The translations under genes and the position numbers were made by a program. The notes under the pieces are model-generated. The model did no database searches and was not told the DNA's origin. It saw nothing but the letters and a program-made list of their open reading frames with translations. From Candidatus Nitrosocaldus tengchongensis (GTDB taxonomy: Archaea > Thermoproteota > Nitrososphaeria > Nitrososphaerales > Nitrosocaldaceae): a DNA stretch of 55,369 nt. Shown in pieces: positions 33,892-42,163 of this stretch. The stretch spans positions 1 to 55,369 of the forward strand of contig JACAFJ010000006.1 of assembly GCA_013538675.1 (NCBI GenBank), written 5' to 3'. Within the stretch, counting starts at the first letter, position 1; each line of letters opens with the position of its first letter.

Positions 33892-35327
33892 CTTGCATTA
33901 ACCCTCCTCAACGCTTCAAGCAATGCATTTGCCTTATGCTCAGTCTCAGCCCACTCATTCTCTGCCTTAGAGTCAGCAACTATCCCTGCTCCAGACTGCA
34001 CATACGCATGTTCACCATTCATGAACATCGATCTTATCGCTATTGCAAAGTCACAGTTGTTATTGGATGAGAAGTAGCCTACTGCCCCAGCATAGGGTCC
34101 CCTTGCTATAGGCTCTAATTCATCTATTATCTCCATCGCCCTAACCTTTGGTGCACCAGATACAGTACCAGCAGGGAATACTGCTCTGAACGCCTCATAT
34201 GCATCGCAATCATCCCTTAGGATGCCTGTAACATGGCTAACCATATGCTGTACATGACTGAACCTCTTCACAACCATCAGCTCATCAACCTTAACTGTGC
34301 CCCATCTACACACCTTACCAAGATCATTCCTGGCTAGATCAACAAGCATGGTATGCTCTGCAACCTCCTTCTCATCCCTTAACATCTCATCCTTGAGCCT
34401 TGCATTCTCATCCTCGTCCCCTTCCACTATCCTCCTTGTACCTGCTATAGGGAATGTCTCTGCTATATTATCAGTTACCCTTACAAGCATCTCTGGACTT
34501 GAGCCTACTATGCACCTCTTACCCATCTTGAGATAGTACATGTATGGCGATGGGTTTATGTTTCTCAGTATGGAGTAGAATGGGATGGGATAACCCTTAA
34601 CATCGAACTCGAACCTCTTTGAGAGCACAACCTGATATATGTCTCCAGCATATATGTACTCTTTCGCCCTCTCAACCATGCTTATGAACCTCTCCTTACT
34701 TATGTTCCTGATAGGCTCAGTGCTAGCAAACTCGTATACGGTTCTCTTACCATCATCATTAGTGTTACAGTTATCAGCAAGAGTAGAGAAGCCTCTACCA
34801 TGTTCTAAACCAAGCAAGTGATCATCATATCCCTCTCCTCCTCCACCATTCCCATCTATGCTGAAGTAGTAAACACTCTTGTTGATATGATCAAAGACTA
34901 TACCATCATTATATATGCAGAACTCCATGTATGGATAATCTTGAAGCGTTCTAGCATCTAGCCTCTCCCAGTACCGTATTGCATCGTAGCATACATAACC
35001 AACAGCGCCACCAGCGTACCTAAACCTTCTATCCTTAACCTTTGGTATGATACTCCTTATGTATGCTAGTGCATCAACCTCTTCAAGTCTGTATGACTCC
35101 TTGCTACCATTGAGATGATCTATATATAGTCTATCAGTATCAGAGTATATCCTTGCATATGGTTCAAAACCTATTATAGATACTTCAGCCATCTCTCTTG
35201 GTCCTGTGAGAGACTCCAGCAGGAATGCATACTCATAGTAACCATGTATGAGCCTGAAGATATCGAATGGGAGTAGGCATGTATCAACCCTCCTAAAACT
35301 TATGCTAGTTACTCCAAAGGTATCCAC
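33888..35327 (-). CDS. trpE: Anthranilate synthase component I
   Basis: Chorismate-using subunit and first enzyme of tryptophan synthesis. Signatures are AGDIYQVVLSKRFEFD, YMYYLKMGKRCIVGSSPEMLVRV in two adjacent strands, PIAGTRRIVEGDEDENARL, ARNDLGKVCRWGTV, SHVTGILRDDCDAYEAFRAVFPAGTVSGAPKVRAMEIID in sequence, and GAGIVADSKAENEW. The start is placed at GTG 35327 (or 35336), because a TATA box at 35351-35360 would start the transcript there; an upstream TTG-type extension to 35408 reads like untranslated AT-rich sequence. A short acidic Asn/Gly loop (NGGGGEGYDD) is inserted near residue 150. First gene of trpEGDCBA. Confidence 0.94.
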   Translation of the reverse strand: MDTFGVTSISFRRVDTCLLPFDIFRLIHGYYEYAFLLESLTGPREMAEVSIIGFEPYARIYSDTDRLYIDHLNGSKESYRLEEVDALAYIRSIIPKVKDRRFRYAGGAVGYVCYDAIRYWERLDARTLQDYPYMEFCIYNDGIVFDHINKSVYYFSIDGNGGGGEGYDDHLLGLEHGRGFSTLADNCNTNDDGKRTVYEFASTEPIRNISKERFISMVERAKEYIYAGDIYQVVLSKRFEFDVKGYPIPFYSILRNINPSPYMYYLKMGKRCIVGSSPEMLVRVTDNIAETFPIAGTRRIVEGDEDENARLKDEMLRDEKEVAEHTMLVDLARNDLGKVCRWGTVKVDELMVVKRFSHVQHMVSHVTGILRDDCDAYEAFRAVFPAGTVSGAPKVRAMEIIDELEPIARGPYAGAVGYFSSNNNCDFAIAIRSMFMNGEHAYVQSGAGIVADSKAENEWAETEHKANALLEALRRVNAR

Positions 35328-35350
35328 CCATAGCACTACTCTCCCTTGAG

Positions 35351-35360
35351 TATATAAAAA
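35351..35360 (-). promoter_or_regulatory. TATA box of the trp operon
   Basis: TTTTTATATA on the minus strand, about 28 nt before GTG 35327. It indicates that trpEGDCBA has its own promoter separate from the hemerythrin-like gene upstream. Confidence 0.55.
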
Positions 35361-35404
35361 CTTTATGGTAAAATTATACTTGATAAGTGTATATATCTTC
35401 TTTT

Positions 35405-35965
35405 TCACTTCTTTATTGCATTGATCCTCTCTGCTATACTCTCTGCTACATGCTCATAATGGCTATGCTTATCATGCATAACCTCATGCTCAATCCTCCC
35501 ATATCCTTTACTAAGTTCACTGCTCTTGCTTCTAAGCATCATATCTGCTATGTTGAATAGTATGTTATTCTCCTTGAAGATGTGGTGTTGCATGAGTATT
35601 ATGTACTCCTCTATACCTGCTATGACCTCATCGATGCTAGATGAGCCATGGTTATACCTTGCCAGTGCATCCTCTATCCTTGCTAATATCTCTCTACCCT
35701 GCTTATGCTCCCTGAGCATGACTGCTATTGGACCCTCATCCTTTGGCATCCCTGCAGCGTTGAGTGCTGGGAAGAGAACATCCTCTTCCTTGCCATGATG
35801 GCATCTATCCGTGAAGTTCTTGGCAAAGTCTATGGTATCATTGATAACCTCCAATGGTAGATCTTTATTACCTTGTCTTAGCATAACCCTCAAGAGGTCC
35901 ATGGCATTAAGAACCTTCATTATAACTTCATGGTCCCTTCTTAACTCGCTAGTAGCACTCATCAT
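35405..35965 (-). CDS. Hemerythrin-like HHE-domain protein
   Basis: A four-helix-bundle protein likely binding a di-iron centre. The ligand pattern is complete: His in RRDHEVIM, HHGKEEDVLFP, LREHKQGRE, MQHHIFKENNILF. A fifth segment (EHEVMHDKHSHYEHV) is His-rich at the C-terminus. Members bind O2 or handle iron, NO or oxidative stress; the role here is unknown. ATG 35965 is preferred over TTG 35971, with GAGGTTGGAT just upstream. The palindrome at 36023-36038 lies 58 bp upstream and may control it. Confidence 0.85.
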   Translation of the reverse strand: MMSATSELRRDHEVIMKVLNAMDLLRVMLRQGNKDLPLEVINDTIDFAKNFTDRCHHGKEEDVLFPALNAAGMPKDEGPIAVMLREHKQGREILARIEDALARYNHGSSSIDEVIAGIEEYIILMQHHIFKENNILFNIADMMLRSKSSELSKGYGRIEHEVMHDKHSHYEHVAESIAERINAIKK

Positions 35966-36022
35966 ATCCAACCTCTGCTTGATATCTTAATATTCATTAC
36001 TCGCTATGATACACCCCTTTGT

Positions 36023-36038
36023 TTAACATATATGTTAA
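36023..36038. repeat. Perfect 16-bp palindrome TTAACATATATGTTAA
   Basis: Self-complementary over 16 bp, in the 168-bp space between the divergent hemerythrin-like gene and tfb. It shares the TTAAC-N6-GTTAA form with the palindrome at 17859-17876, and its centre is about 65 bp from one start and 104 bp from the other. Confidence 0.7.
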
Positions 36039-36107
36039 CTATAGCATGGATAAACCTTATAATCAAGTAGTCCAAGTGAGGCCGTAAGATAAAAGTTTAT
36101 AGTAAGA

Positions 36108-36118
36108 TTTAAATATAA
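36108..36118 (+). promoter_or_regulatory. TATA box of tfb
   Basis: TTTAAATATAA, centred about 21 nt before ATG 36134 and 39 nt before the in-frame ATG 36152. Confidence 0.45.
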
Positions 36119-36133
36119 CTATCTCATATAGTT

Positions 36134-37078
36134 ATGTTGAATATAAGATTTATGGTGAGAGATATGGTAGTAGATAGAACACTGTTATCAGATAAGTGCC
36201 CAAGGTGTGGAAAAGGCCCACTTGTAACAGATAATGCAACAGGCGAGATGTTCTGTGGGAACTGTGGATACGTTGTATCTGAGCGTATAGAGGAGTTGGG
36301 CCCCGAGTGGAGGGCATTCAGCAAGGAGGAGCATGAGGATAGGAGTAGAACAGGTATCCCTACAAGCCTAGCAATGCATGACATGGGTCTAGCAACGGTC
36401 ATAGGACCAATAGACAAGGATGCCTCTGGCAAGCCATTATCAACTGCAATAAGGAGCACTATAGAGAGGCTAAGGACATGGGATAGCAGGAGCCAAGTTC
36501 ATGAGCCATTAGATAGGAACTTCAGGCAGGCATTCTCCGAACTCGATAGGCTGAAGGATAAGCTTGCTGTTGGAGAGAGTGTGATAGAGAAGGCAGCATA
36601 TATCTACAGGAAGGCATTGGAGAAAGGGCTGGTTAGAGGAAGGAGTATATCAGCGCTTGTAGCAGCAGCACTCTACGCTGCATGCAGGGATACTGAGACC
36701 CCTAGAACACTGAAGGATATAGCAAATGCTAGCAACATAAAGAAGAAGGATATAGCAAGATGCTATAGGCTTCTCATAAGAGAACTCGATCTGCAGATGC
36801 CTGTAGTAGATCCTATCAAGTGTGTTAGCAGGATAGCAAGCAAGGCAGGGCTTACTGAGAAGACAAAGCGAACAGCAATAGAGATACTGAAGAGGGCTGA
36901 AGAAGCAAAGATATCAGCAGGCAAAGATCCTATGGGCCTTGCGGCAGCAGCACTCTATGTAGCATGTGTCATGCATGGGGAGAACAAGACACAGAAGGAC
37001 GTTGCAGAGGCAGCAGGGGTAACAGAAGTAACGATAAGGAACAGGTACAAGGGCTTAAAACTAGCTCTGAAGCTCTAA
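36134..37078 (+). CDS. tfb: Transcription initiation factor B (TFB)
   Basis: Archaeal TFIIB, which binds TBP-DNA and recruits RNA polymerase. The N-terminal zinc ribbon has CPRCGKGPLV...FCGNCGYVV; the B-reader follows (ELGPEWRAFSKEEHEDRSRTGIPTS split over the next segment). Two cyclin-like repeats follow, with RSISALVAAALYAACRDTETPRTLKDIA and GLAAAALYVACVMHGENKTQKDVAEAAGVTEVTIRNRYKGL, including the BRE-reading helix. 314 residues, standard. ATG 36134 is used; ATG 36152 would shorten it by six. The 3' end overlaps a convergent gene by 18 bp. Confidence 0.96.
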   Translation: MLNIRFMVRDMVVDRTLLSDKCPRCGKGPLVTDNATGEMFCGNCGYVVSERIEELGPEWRAFSKEEHEDRSRTGIPTSLAMHDMGLATVIGPIDKDASGKPLSTAIRSTIERLRTWDSRSQVHEPLDRNFRQAFSELDRLKDKLAVGESVIEKAAYIYRKALEKGLVRGRSISALVAAALYAACRDTETPRTLKDIANASNIKKKDIARCYRLLIRELDLQMPVVDPIKCVSRIASKAGLTEKTKRTAIEILKRAEEAKISAGKDPMGLAAAALYVACVMHGENKTQKDVAEAAGVTEVTIRNRYKGLKLALKL

Positions 37079-37591
37079 TTTTTTAAGGAGCTCATACCTT
37101 TCTTTTATATTAAGTTCAAGCTCACCAGTTAGGAAATATAATTCTTTAATTTCATCATTATTTATACACGCATCCTTTACACTAGCGATGTAGTTATTAA
37201 GCAACTTTAGGTTAGAGGTCATCTCATTATCTATATTTATAAGTGCCATGAGCATTGCCCTATCTACACTCCCATTCTCTTCTACCATACACTCATATGC
37301 CTTTGGTATACACTTCACATCCTGTAGTATACGATGTAGAGCATGTTGAATCTCCCTCAACATCTCATCGTCATTATTATTATTGCCGTTATTCATAATC
37401 TGCCCTAAACCTTTTATACAATCCTCCAGATTCATCCTAACATAATGCATTATATACTTGCTCACTTCCTTCATCTCAACACTACTACTCTTCCCATTAT
37501 TAAGAGATTTTTGTAATATAGTAGCAATCTTTATGATATTATTTGAGTTATAAGCGAATTTTTTGTAGTTAGTATCTACCCCTTTGCCCAT
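37061..37591 (-). CDS. Helical protein of unknown function
   Basis: 176 residues predicted to be almost all alpha-helix, without membrane segments or signal peptide. It carries a polar insertion NNGNNNNDDE near residue 92, of the type seen in other genes here, and ends in a charged helix (NIKERYELLKKLELQS). No recognisable motif. It could be a PhoU-like or four-helix bundle protein by composition only. It is convergent with tfb, with an 18-bp overlap, and lies 66 bp downstream of the dCTP deaminase-like gene on the same strand. Confidence 0.6.
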   Translation of the reverse strand: MGKGVDTNYKKFAYNSNNIIKIATILQKSLNNGKSSSVEMKEVSKYIMHYVRMNLEDCIKGLGQIMNNGNNNNDDEMLREIQHALHRILQDVKCIPKAYECMVEENGSVDRAMLMALINIDNEMTSNLKLLNNYIASVKDACINNDEIKELYFLTGELELNIKERYELLKKLELQS

Positions 37592-37657
37592 CTACACTAT
37601 AGAAGATCGTTGCCTCTTAAATACATTATTCATGCTCTAATAGTGAAATACACCTGC

Positions 37658-38191
37658 TTAATCACTTACCTGCATGACCCTTCTAGATGCTATCCTCTCC
37701 AGCATCTCCATGTTGAATACAGAGTCGAACTCCCTCAACACGAATGATATGTACATGTTTACCTCATCATCGCTCATGTACTGGAACTGATACTCTCCTT
37801 CGTATGGGCTGGGTCTGCCTATGCGTTCTATGAACTCTATATGCATGAAGGGATCGCCATGCCTTATCGTTATAGGCTTCCTCTCATTGTTGAGGTTGAC
37901 AACCTCGAGCACTATCCTTCCTACAAAGCCACTGTGAACCTTTGCAGCATTGAGGAATGATAAGCCAAGCCTACCGTATCTGCTCTTTGCTGTTAGATGC
38001 GCTACATAGCTTGGAGGAGTGAATACTACTTCATGAGAGATCACATTCTTATGCTCCAGATAGTTTAGTGTTACATCATCCTTCACTGTCAGTATGTAGC
38101 CATCCCCATCAAGTAGCATGGGGTTGAATGGATGTATGCACTTGTATCGCTCTATCAACCTTGTAAGTTCATCCTTGCCTATAACTGCCAT
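37658..38191 (-). CDS. dcd: dCTP deaminase/dUTPase-superfamily protein
   Basis: A trimeric nucleotide-hydrolase fold. The active-site region is recognisable: AKSRYGRLGLSFLNAAKVHSGF followed by GRIVLEVVNLN, in which the Glu corresponds to the catalytic residue of Dcd. The C-terminal arm contains PSPYEGEYQFQ, the tail that closes over the nucleotide. It probably deaminates dCTP or hydrolyses dUTP; the sequence alone does not settle which. 177 residues, normal for the family. Confidence 0.82.
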   Translation of the reverse strand: MAVIGKDELTRLIERYKCIHPFNPMLLDGDGYILTVKDDVTLNYLEHKNVISHEVVFTPPSYVAHLTAKSRYGRLGLSFLNAAKVHSGFVGRIVLEVVNLNNERKPITIRHGDPFMHIEFIERIGRPSPYEGEYQFQYMSDDEVNMYISFVLREFDSVFNMEMLERIASRRVMQVSD

Positions 38192-38265
38192 ACCTAGACC
38201 TCCTCCCTCCTATCCTTCCTTCTATACACATTACCAGATAGATCAAGTATTTTACACAACATACT

Positions 38266-39246
38266 CTAGAGTGATTTGTCATCTGTAATATACTTTAGGT
38301 AAGGCTTCAGTCTTAACGCAATAGCAACCATACCATTGGATACAAGTAGTAACTCTAGTATGTTCAGAATCGTATTAGAGCCTAGAACATCAGCTGCAAA
38401 TAGGTAGGTTAGAGGCAGATAGTTTGCTGCCCAATGTGCTATTATAGCAGTATGTAACCCATACCTGTAGTACAACCAACCAAGGATCAGGCCTCCAAGC
38501 ATGGCCTGTGTGACCTTGCCATAACTCCAGCCAGTACTGAAGATTATATGTGCAAACCCGAAGAGTACAGCACTTGCAACTATCAGCATATATATGCTCT
38601 TATCACGCCTAACATGCTCGTATGGCATCCATAACACATTCAGGAGGGTAGAGCCCTGCTTTGCTAGGAAGAGATATGCTGGTATTCCTATGAGTATCAG
38701 CCTGAAACCCAACTCCTCCCTAAGCGGAGCAGTTGTTGCATCTATGAAGTGCCTAAGCCTGTCATCGTATTCAAGGGAACCCATCTCTATGCCAAGCATA
38801 CTCTGCACTAGATCTATAGCAGTTGATGATGCAACGAGTATGGAGAACCATGCTATAGTTATCATGAGACCATTACCTCTAGCAGCAGTACTATTTCTAG
38901 TAAGCCTTACAATTGCACTGAAGATATTCTTTGGCGAGAGGAGGAGTATGGTGAAGAGTAACAGATAGGTGCACCAGAGGAGTATAAATAGATCCCCAAC
39001 ACTTATGTTAATCTGAACCCGAACTGGCAATGGTATGAGCATGTAGAACTCATCTATTGGCTCTCTATACCCTGAGCCCATGCTGGTATGGAATACTAGA
39101 TACGCACCAAGGGGATACGATATAAACATCATGGCAGTTATCAATGCTGTTAGAGCAGCATGGATGAGCAGCAATATCCTTGATGCTATAGATATACTCT
39201 CCCTACCACTACCGTTACTACTACTACTCCTATCCCCTTCTTGCAT
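38266..39246 (-). CDS. CPBP-family intramembrane metalloprotease (CAAX/Abi type)
   Basis: Eight or so transmembrane segments. All three motifs of the family are present: EExxxR as REELGFRLILIG (E177, E178, R182), FxxxH as FGFAHIIFS (H233), and HxxxN as IAHWAANYL (H271, N275). Such proteases trim C-terminal CAAX-type or bacteriocin-linked substrates; the substrate here is unknown. The N-terminal 20 residues are Ser/Gly/Asn-rich and low complexity. ATG 39246 precedes them. Confidence 0.88.
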   Translation of the reverse strand: MQEGDRSSSSNGSGRESISIASRILLLIHAALTALITAMMFISYPLGAYLVFHTSMGSGYREPIDEFYMLIPLPVRVQINISVGDLFILLWCTYLLLFTILLLSPKNIFSAIVRLTRNSTAARGNGLMITIAWFSILVASSTAIDLVQSMLGIEMGSLEYDDRLRHFIDATTAPLREELGFRLILIGIPAYLFLAKQGSTLLNVLWMPYEHVRRDKSIYMLIVASAVLFGFAHIIFSTGWSYGKVTQAMLGGLILGWLYYRYGLHTAIIAHWAANYLPLTYLFAADVLGSNTILNILELLLVSNGMVAIALRLKPYLKYITDDKSL

Positions 39247-39250
39247 GATT

Positions 39251-39556
39251 CTACCTTACTTCTATGGATGACTCGTTGAACCCTAGTTCGATTAGGTACT
39301 TTTTAACCTGCTCCCTATGATCTCCTTGGAGCATGACATACCCATCCTTTGCTGTACCACCACATGCTAGCCTGCTCTTCAGATGCTTGACTATCTTATC
39401 TATATCGCCTAAATTGCCTATCCCCTCTATCATGGTTATATCCTTGTTGAACCTCCTCTTCTCCAACCTTACCACTATCTTACTCTCCTCCTTCTCCAAC
39501 TCTCCACAGGCACATAGATCTTGTGGGAGTCCACATCTCTTACATATAACAGACAT
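39251..39556 (-). CDS. Translation initiation factor aIF1 (SUI1)
   Basis: A 101-residue SUI1-domain factor that checks start codons on the small ribosomal subunit. The fold is recognised by RRFNKDITMIEGIG, DIDKIVKHLKSRLACGGTAKDG and VMLQGDHREQVKKYLIELGF. The N-terminus carries cysteines (CKRCGLPQDLCACGE) as in many archaeal aIF1s. Ends 5 bp before the protease gene start, so the two probably share a transcript. Confidence 0.95.
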   Translation of the reverse strand: MSVICKRCGLPQDLCACGELEKEESKIVVRLEKRRFNKDITMIEGIGNLGDIDKIVKHLKSRLACGGTAKDGYVMLQGDHREQVKKYLIELGFNESSIEVR

Positions 39557-39666
39557 CTGATGTAGGAATTTAATAAGTACTCATTATTAAGCCTTGCTAG
39601 AGTAGAGTCGGTTATGTTATGGTTAATTGATCATGGCTTTTATTTGGGTATAGTAGAGTATATCTG

Positions 39667-40080
39667 TTGAGCAGGGATAGCATGAAGACTGCTGCAGAGA
39701 TGCTCAGGAAGGGTGGCACCCTAGTCAAGGAAGCATGTAGCAAGTGCAAGGGTGTGCAGGTGAAGTACTCTGGTAGGTTGATATGCATAAACTGTGGTAA
39801 CCAGACAGTACTTGTTGAGGAGGCTAGGGATGAGTCATTACATGATCTGAAGAGTGTGATAATAGCAAAGGTTAACAGCATAGCAAAGATCTTGGAGCGG
39901 GAGAGTGATGTAGCGAAGCAGATGGAGATGGCAAGGTTACTCCTCTACTACCTTGAGATACTTGCCAAGGTAGGAGAAGATAGGGGTAGAGGAGAGAAGG
40001 AGAGAGGGGAGAAGGAACAGAAAGGAGGAGGAGGGATGGTTAGAGCAAAGGTCAAGGAAGATAGTAAGGATGATGATTGA
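39667..40080 (+). CDS. Autoantigen p27 / UPF0148-type zinc-ribbon protein
   Basis: N-terminal zinc ribbon with CSKCKGVQVKYSG and CINCGN (two CxxC pairs), preceded by AAEMLRKGGTLVKEAC, which is the signature of the Sjogren's/scleroderma autoantigen p27 family of archaea. A helical segment follows, and the last 35 residues are a charged low-complexity tail (GRGEKERGEKEQKGGGG). Function unknown. Start is TTG 39667 with TATA-like TTTTAT about 26 nt upstream; ATG 39682 is an alternative. Confidence 0.82.
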   Translation: MSRDSMKTAAEMLRKGGTLVKEACSKCKGVQVKYSGRLICINCGNQTVLVEEARDESLHDLKSVIIAKVNSIAKILERESDVAKQMEMARLLLYYLEILAKVGEDRGRGEKERGEKEQKGGGGMVRAKVKEDSKDDD

Positions 40081-40159
40081 TGGTACGCTATTATCTCATC
40101 TGAATGTTAGAAAAAGAATGAATGATAGATTGGTAGATTGATTACAGATAATCTAGTAA

Positions 40160-40168
40160 GGTATTTAT
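40160..40168 (+). promoter_or_regulatory. TATA box of the Sec61-beta gene
   Basis: GGTATTTAT, about 28 nt before ATG 40192. It rules out the longer frame beginning at 40138. Confidence 0.5.
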
Positions 40169-40191
40169 TCTTGCATGAAGGTAAAGTTGCT

Positions 40192-40365
40192 ATGAGTGTT
40201 AGGAAGAGTAAGAAGGGTGCACCACTACCAGCATCCAGCGCTGGGCTCTTGAGGTTCTTCGAGGATGAGACTAAAGGAATAAAGGTTAGACCAGAGATAG
40301 TATTTGCTGTAGCCACAGGGCTTATAGGTATATCTATACTCATAAAGATTCTATTCCCTGTATGA
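40192..40365 (+). CDS. Preprotein translocase subunit Sec61-beta
   Basis: 57 residues: a basic, polar N-terminus MSVRKSKKGAPLPASSAGLL followed by FFEDETKG, then IKVRPEIVFAVATG and one C-terminal transmembrane helix ending IKILFPV. This order is diagnostic of archaeal Sec61-beta/SecG, the small tail-anchored subunit of the SecYEG-type channel. A leaderless start fits the TATA box upstream. It stands alone before DUF2070. Confidence 0.92.
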   Translation: MSVRKSKKGAPLPASSAGLLRFFEDETKGIKVRPEIVFAVATGLIGISILIKILFPV

Positions 40366-40384
40366 TTGATGCGATGATGTATAG

Positions 40385-42163
40385 ATGGATTCTGTAAGCA
40401 GGATACATAGAAGGTTCTCCCTCACACTAATCAACCCTTCCTCACCTAGAACCTCCCTCATCATCTCTCTAGCATGTATAGGTGCAATAGCGTACATTGT
40501 TAATGCTGATCTCTTACTCATACCTGTTACATTGGGAGTAGCATTACTCTTATTCAGAATAGATTACCTGTTCCTTAAAGACCATCCAGTAGCAAAGTTG
40601 AGCAAAGTTTATCATACCAATGCATTTGCATTGATGCTCTGGATTGCAGTACTTGTAGTGAGCATACTACTAGCAATGCTTGGTAGCAATGATACTCTTC
40701 TAATAGAGGGTATGGTATTCGCAGTAGCACTTAGACTATGCATATTCACATCTGTATTTGGTTCATCACTGAAGAGATCATTGATGATAGCACCTATAGT
40801 ACCTATTGCGATACTACTCATCCTTCTACCTTATTATACTATGGTTCAGATGCTGGATATACCAACTCTAGCAACTAGCATCACTGTTATGGGTATAGCA
40901 ATTGCATGGTGTAGAATGGCAGATAGGAGTGGTAGACCAGGGGTTGAGAGCACGTTCAGGTTACTTCAGGCTTACCTCCTTGCATGGACTGAGAGAGATG
41001 CAAGGCTCATGGAGAGGATTATGGAGAGTAAGGCAGAGCAGTCAACAGTGATTACAAAGATATTTGCGTTCAAGAGAGGTTCTTCCTTTGATGGATCCAA
41101 TACAAATACATCAGATGACATGTATGATATGCTTATGCTACCAGATGTTCATCCTGGACCATTCTATCCAGTTGGAGGCAGTAACCTACCCTATGATATA
41201 TATGCTAGGCATAGTGCAACGGTAGCAGTGATGCATGGTATCTCTGATCACTCATCAAACCTACCATCTAGGGAAGAGGTTGAGAGATTCCTTGACTCAC
41301 TTGCAGAGTATAGTGTAGTTGAGCAAGGTTATACATGCACCAAACCTGTGACAATTCAGGTTAATAGTGCAAGGGTTACAGGTATAGCATTGGGTAGGGT
41401 TGCACTCTTACTACTCTCATCAACTAGAGGTATGGATGATCTACCTAGAAGTGTTAGGGATGCTGTAGAACAGTACACATTGGGACAGGGGTTTAAGGAT
41501 CTGCTCATAGTTGATACACACAACTGCATGGGCGATGATCTAAGTGATGAGGAGATCAATGATATGATAGATGCATGTAAGAGAACTTTAAGGGCATTAA
41601 CTGATATGGAACAGTATGGGTTCAGGGTTGGTGTAGCAAAGACCAAGTATGAGGGTGATGATATCGGCCCTGTTGGGATGAGTGTTATAGCATTGCTGCT
41701 TGATGGTGTTGGTAATAGTAGTGTTGATAATGGTGATGGATTGCTGATACTATGGGTAGATGCAAATAACGCTGTTGAAGGATTGAGCATGTATATAGAG
41801 CAGGAGATAAAGGCATTGGTATCAGAGTTAGGCTTGAGTATAAGGGATATTGTGTTATGCACATCAGATACCCATTACACATCTGGCAGGGCAAGGAATA
41901 GGATGGGTTACTTCCCCCTTGGTAGTGTAACTAGCAGGGATGAACTCAGATCTATATTCACGGAATTAAGCAGAAGTGCAATCAACTCAGCATCCAATAC
42001 AATGTACGAGTTGAGGGTATCAAAGGCAGATGTAAAGATCATGGGGGATGAGCAGTTTAGACACTACTCATATGCACTTGATAAGGCAATGAGCCTAACA
42101 AAGAGGTCCATAATGGCAAGTATGATGGTATTCATCGTGATGATGCTCTCAACCTTCCTCTAA
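40385..42163 (+). CDS. DUF2070-family membrane protein
   Basis: An archaeal protein of unknown role. The first 200 residues contain about six transmembrane helices; then a soluble domain has the conserved LPDVHPGPFYPVGGSNLP and LLIVDTHNCMGDDLSDE segments, with several His/Asp residues that look like a metal site, and CTSDTHYTSG. A last transmembrane helix (MASMMVFIVMMLSTFL) closes the protein. Family membership (DUF2070) is from those motifs. One low-complexity run (GNSSVDNGDG) is inserted. The end overlaps the convergent nuclease-like gene by 15 bp. Confidence 0.85.
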   Translation: MDSVSRIHRRFSLTLINPSSPRTSLIISLACIGAIAYIVNADLLLIPVTLGVALLLFRIDYLFLKDHPVAKLSKVYHTNAFALMLWIAVLVVSILLAMLGSNDTLLIEGMVFAVALRLCIFTSVFGSSLKRSLMIAPIVPIAILLILLPYYTMVQMLDIPTLATSITVMGIAIAWCRMADRSGRPGVESTFRLLQAYLLAWTERDARLMERIMESKAEQSTVITKIFAFKRGSSFDGSNTNTSDDMYDMLMLPDVHPGPFYPVGGSNLPYDIYARHSATVAVMHGISDHSSNLPSREEVERFLDSLAEYSVVEQGYTCTKPVTIQVNSARVTGIALGRVALLLLSSTRGMDDLPRSVRDAVEQYTLGQGFKDLLIVDTHNCMGDDLSDEEINDMIDACKRTLRALTDMEQYGFRVGVAKTKYEGDDIGPVGMSVIALLLDGVGNSSVDNGDGLLILWVDANNAVEGLSMYIEQEIKALVSELGLSIRDIVLCTSDTHYTSGRARNRMGYFPLGSVTSRDELRSIFTELSRSAINSASNTMYELRVSKADVKIMGDEQFRHYSYALDKAMSLTKRSIMASMMVFIVMMLSTFL

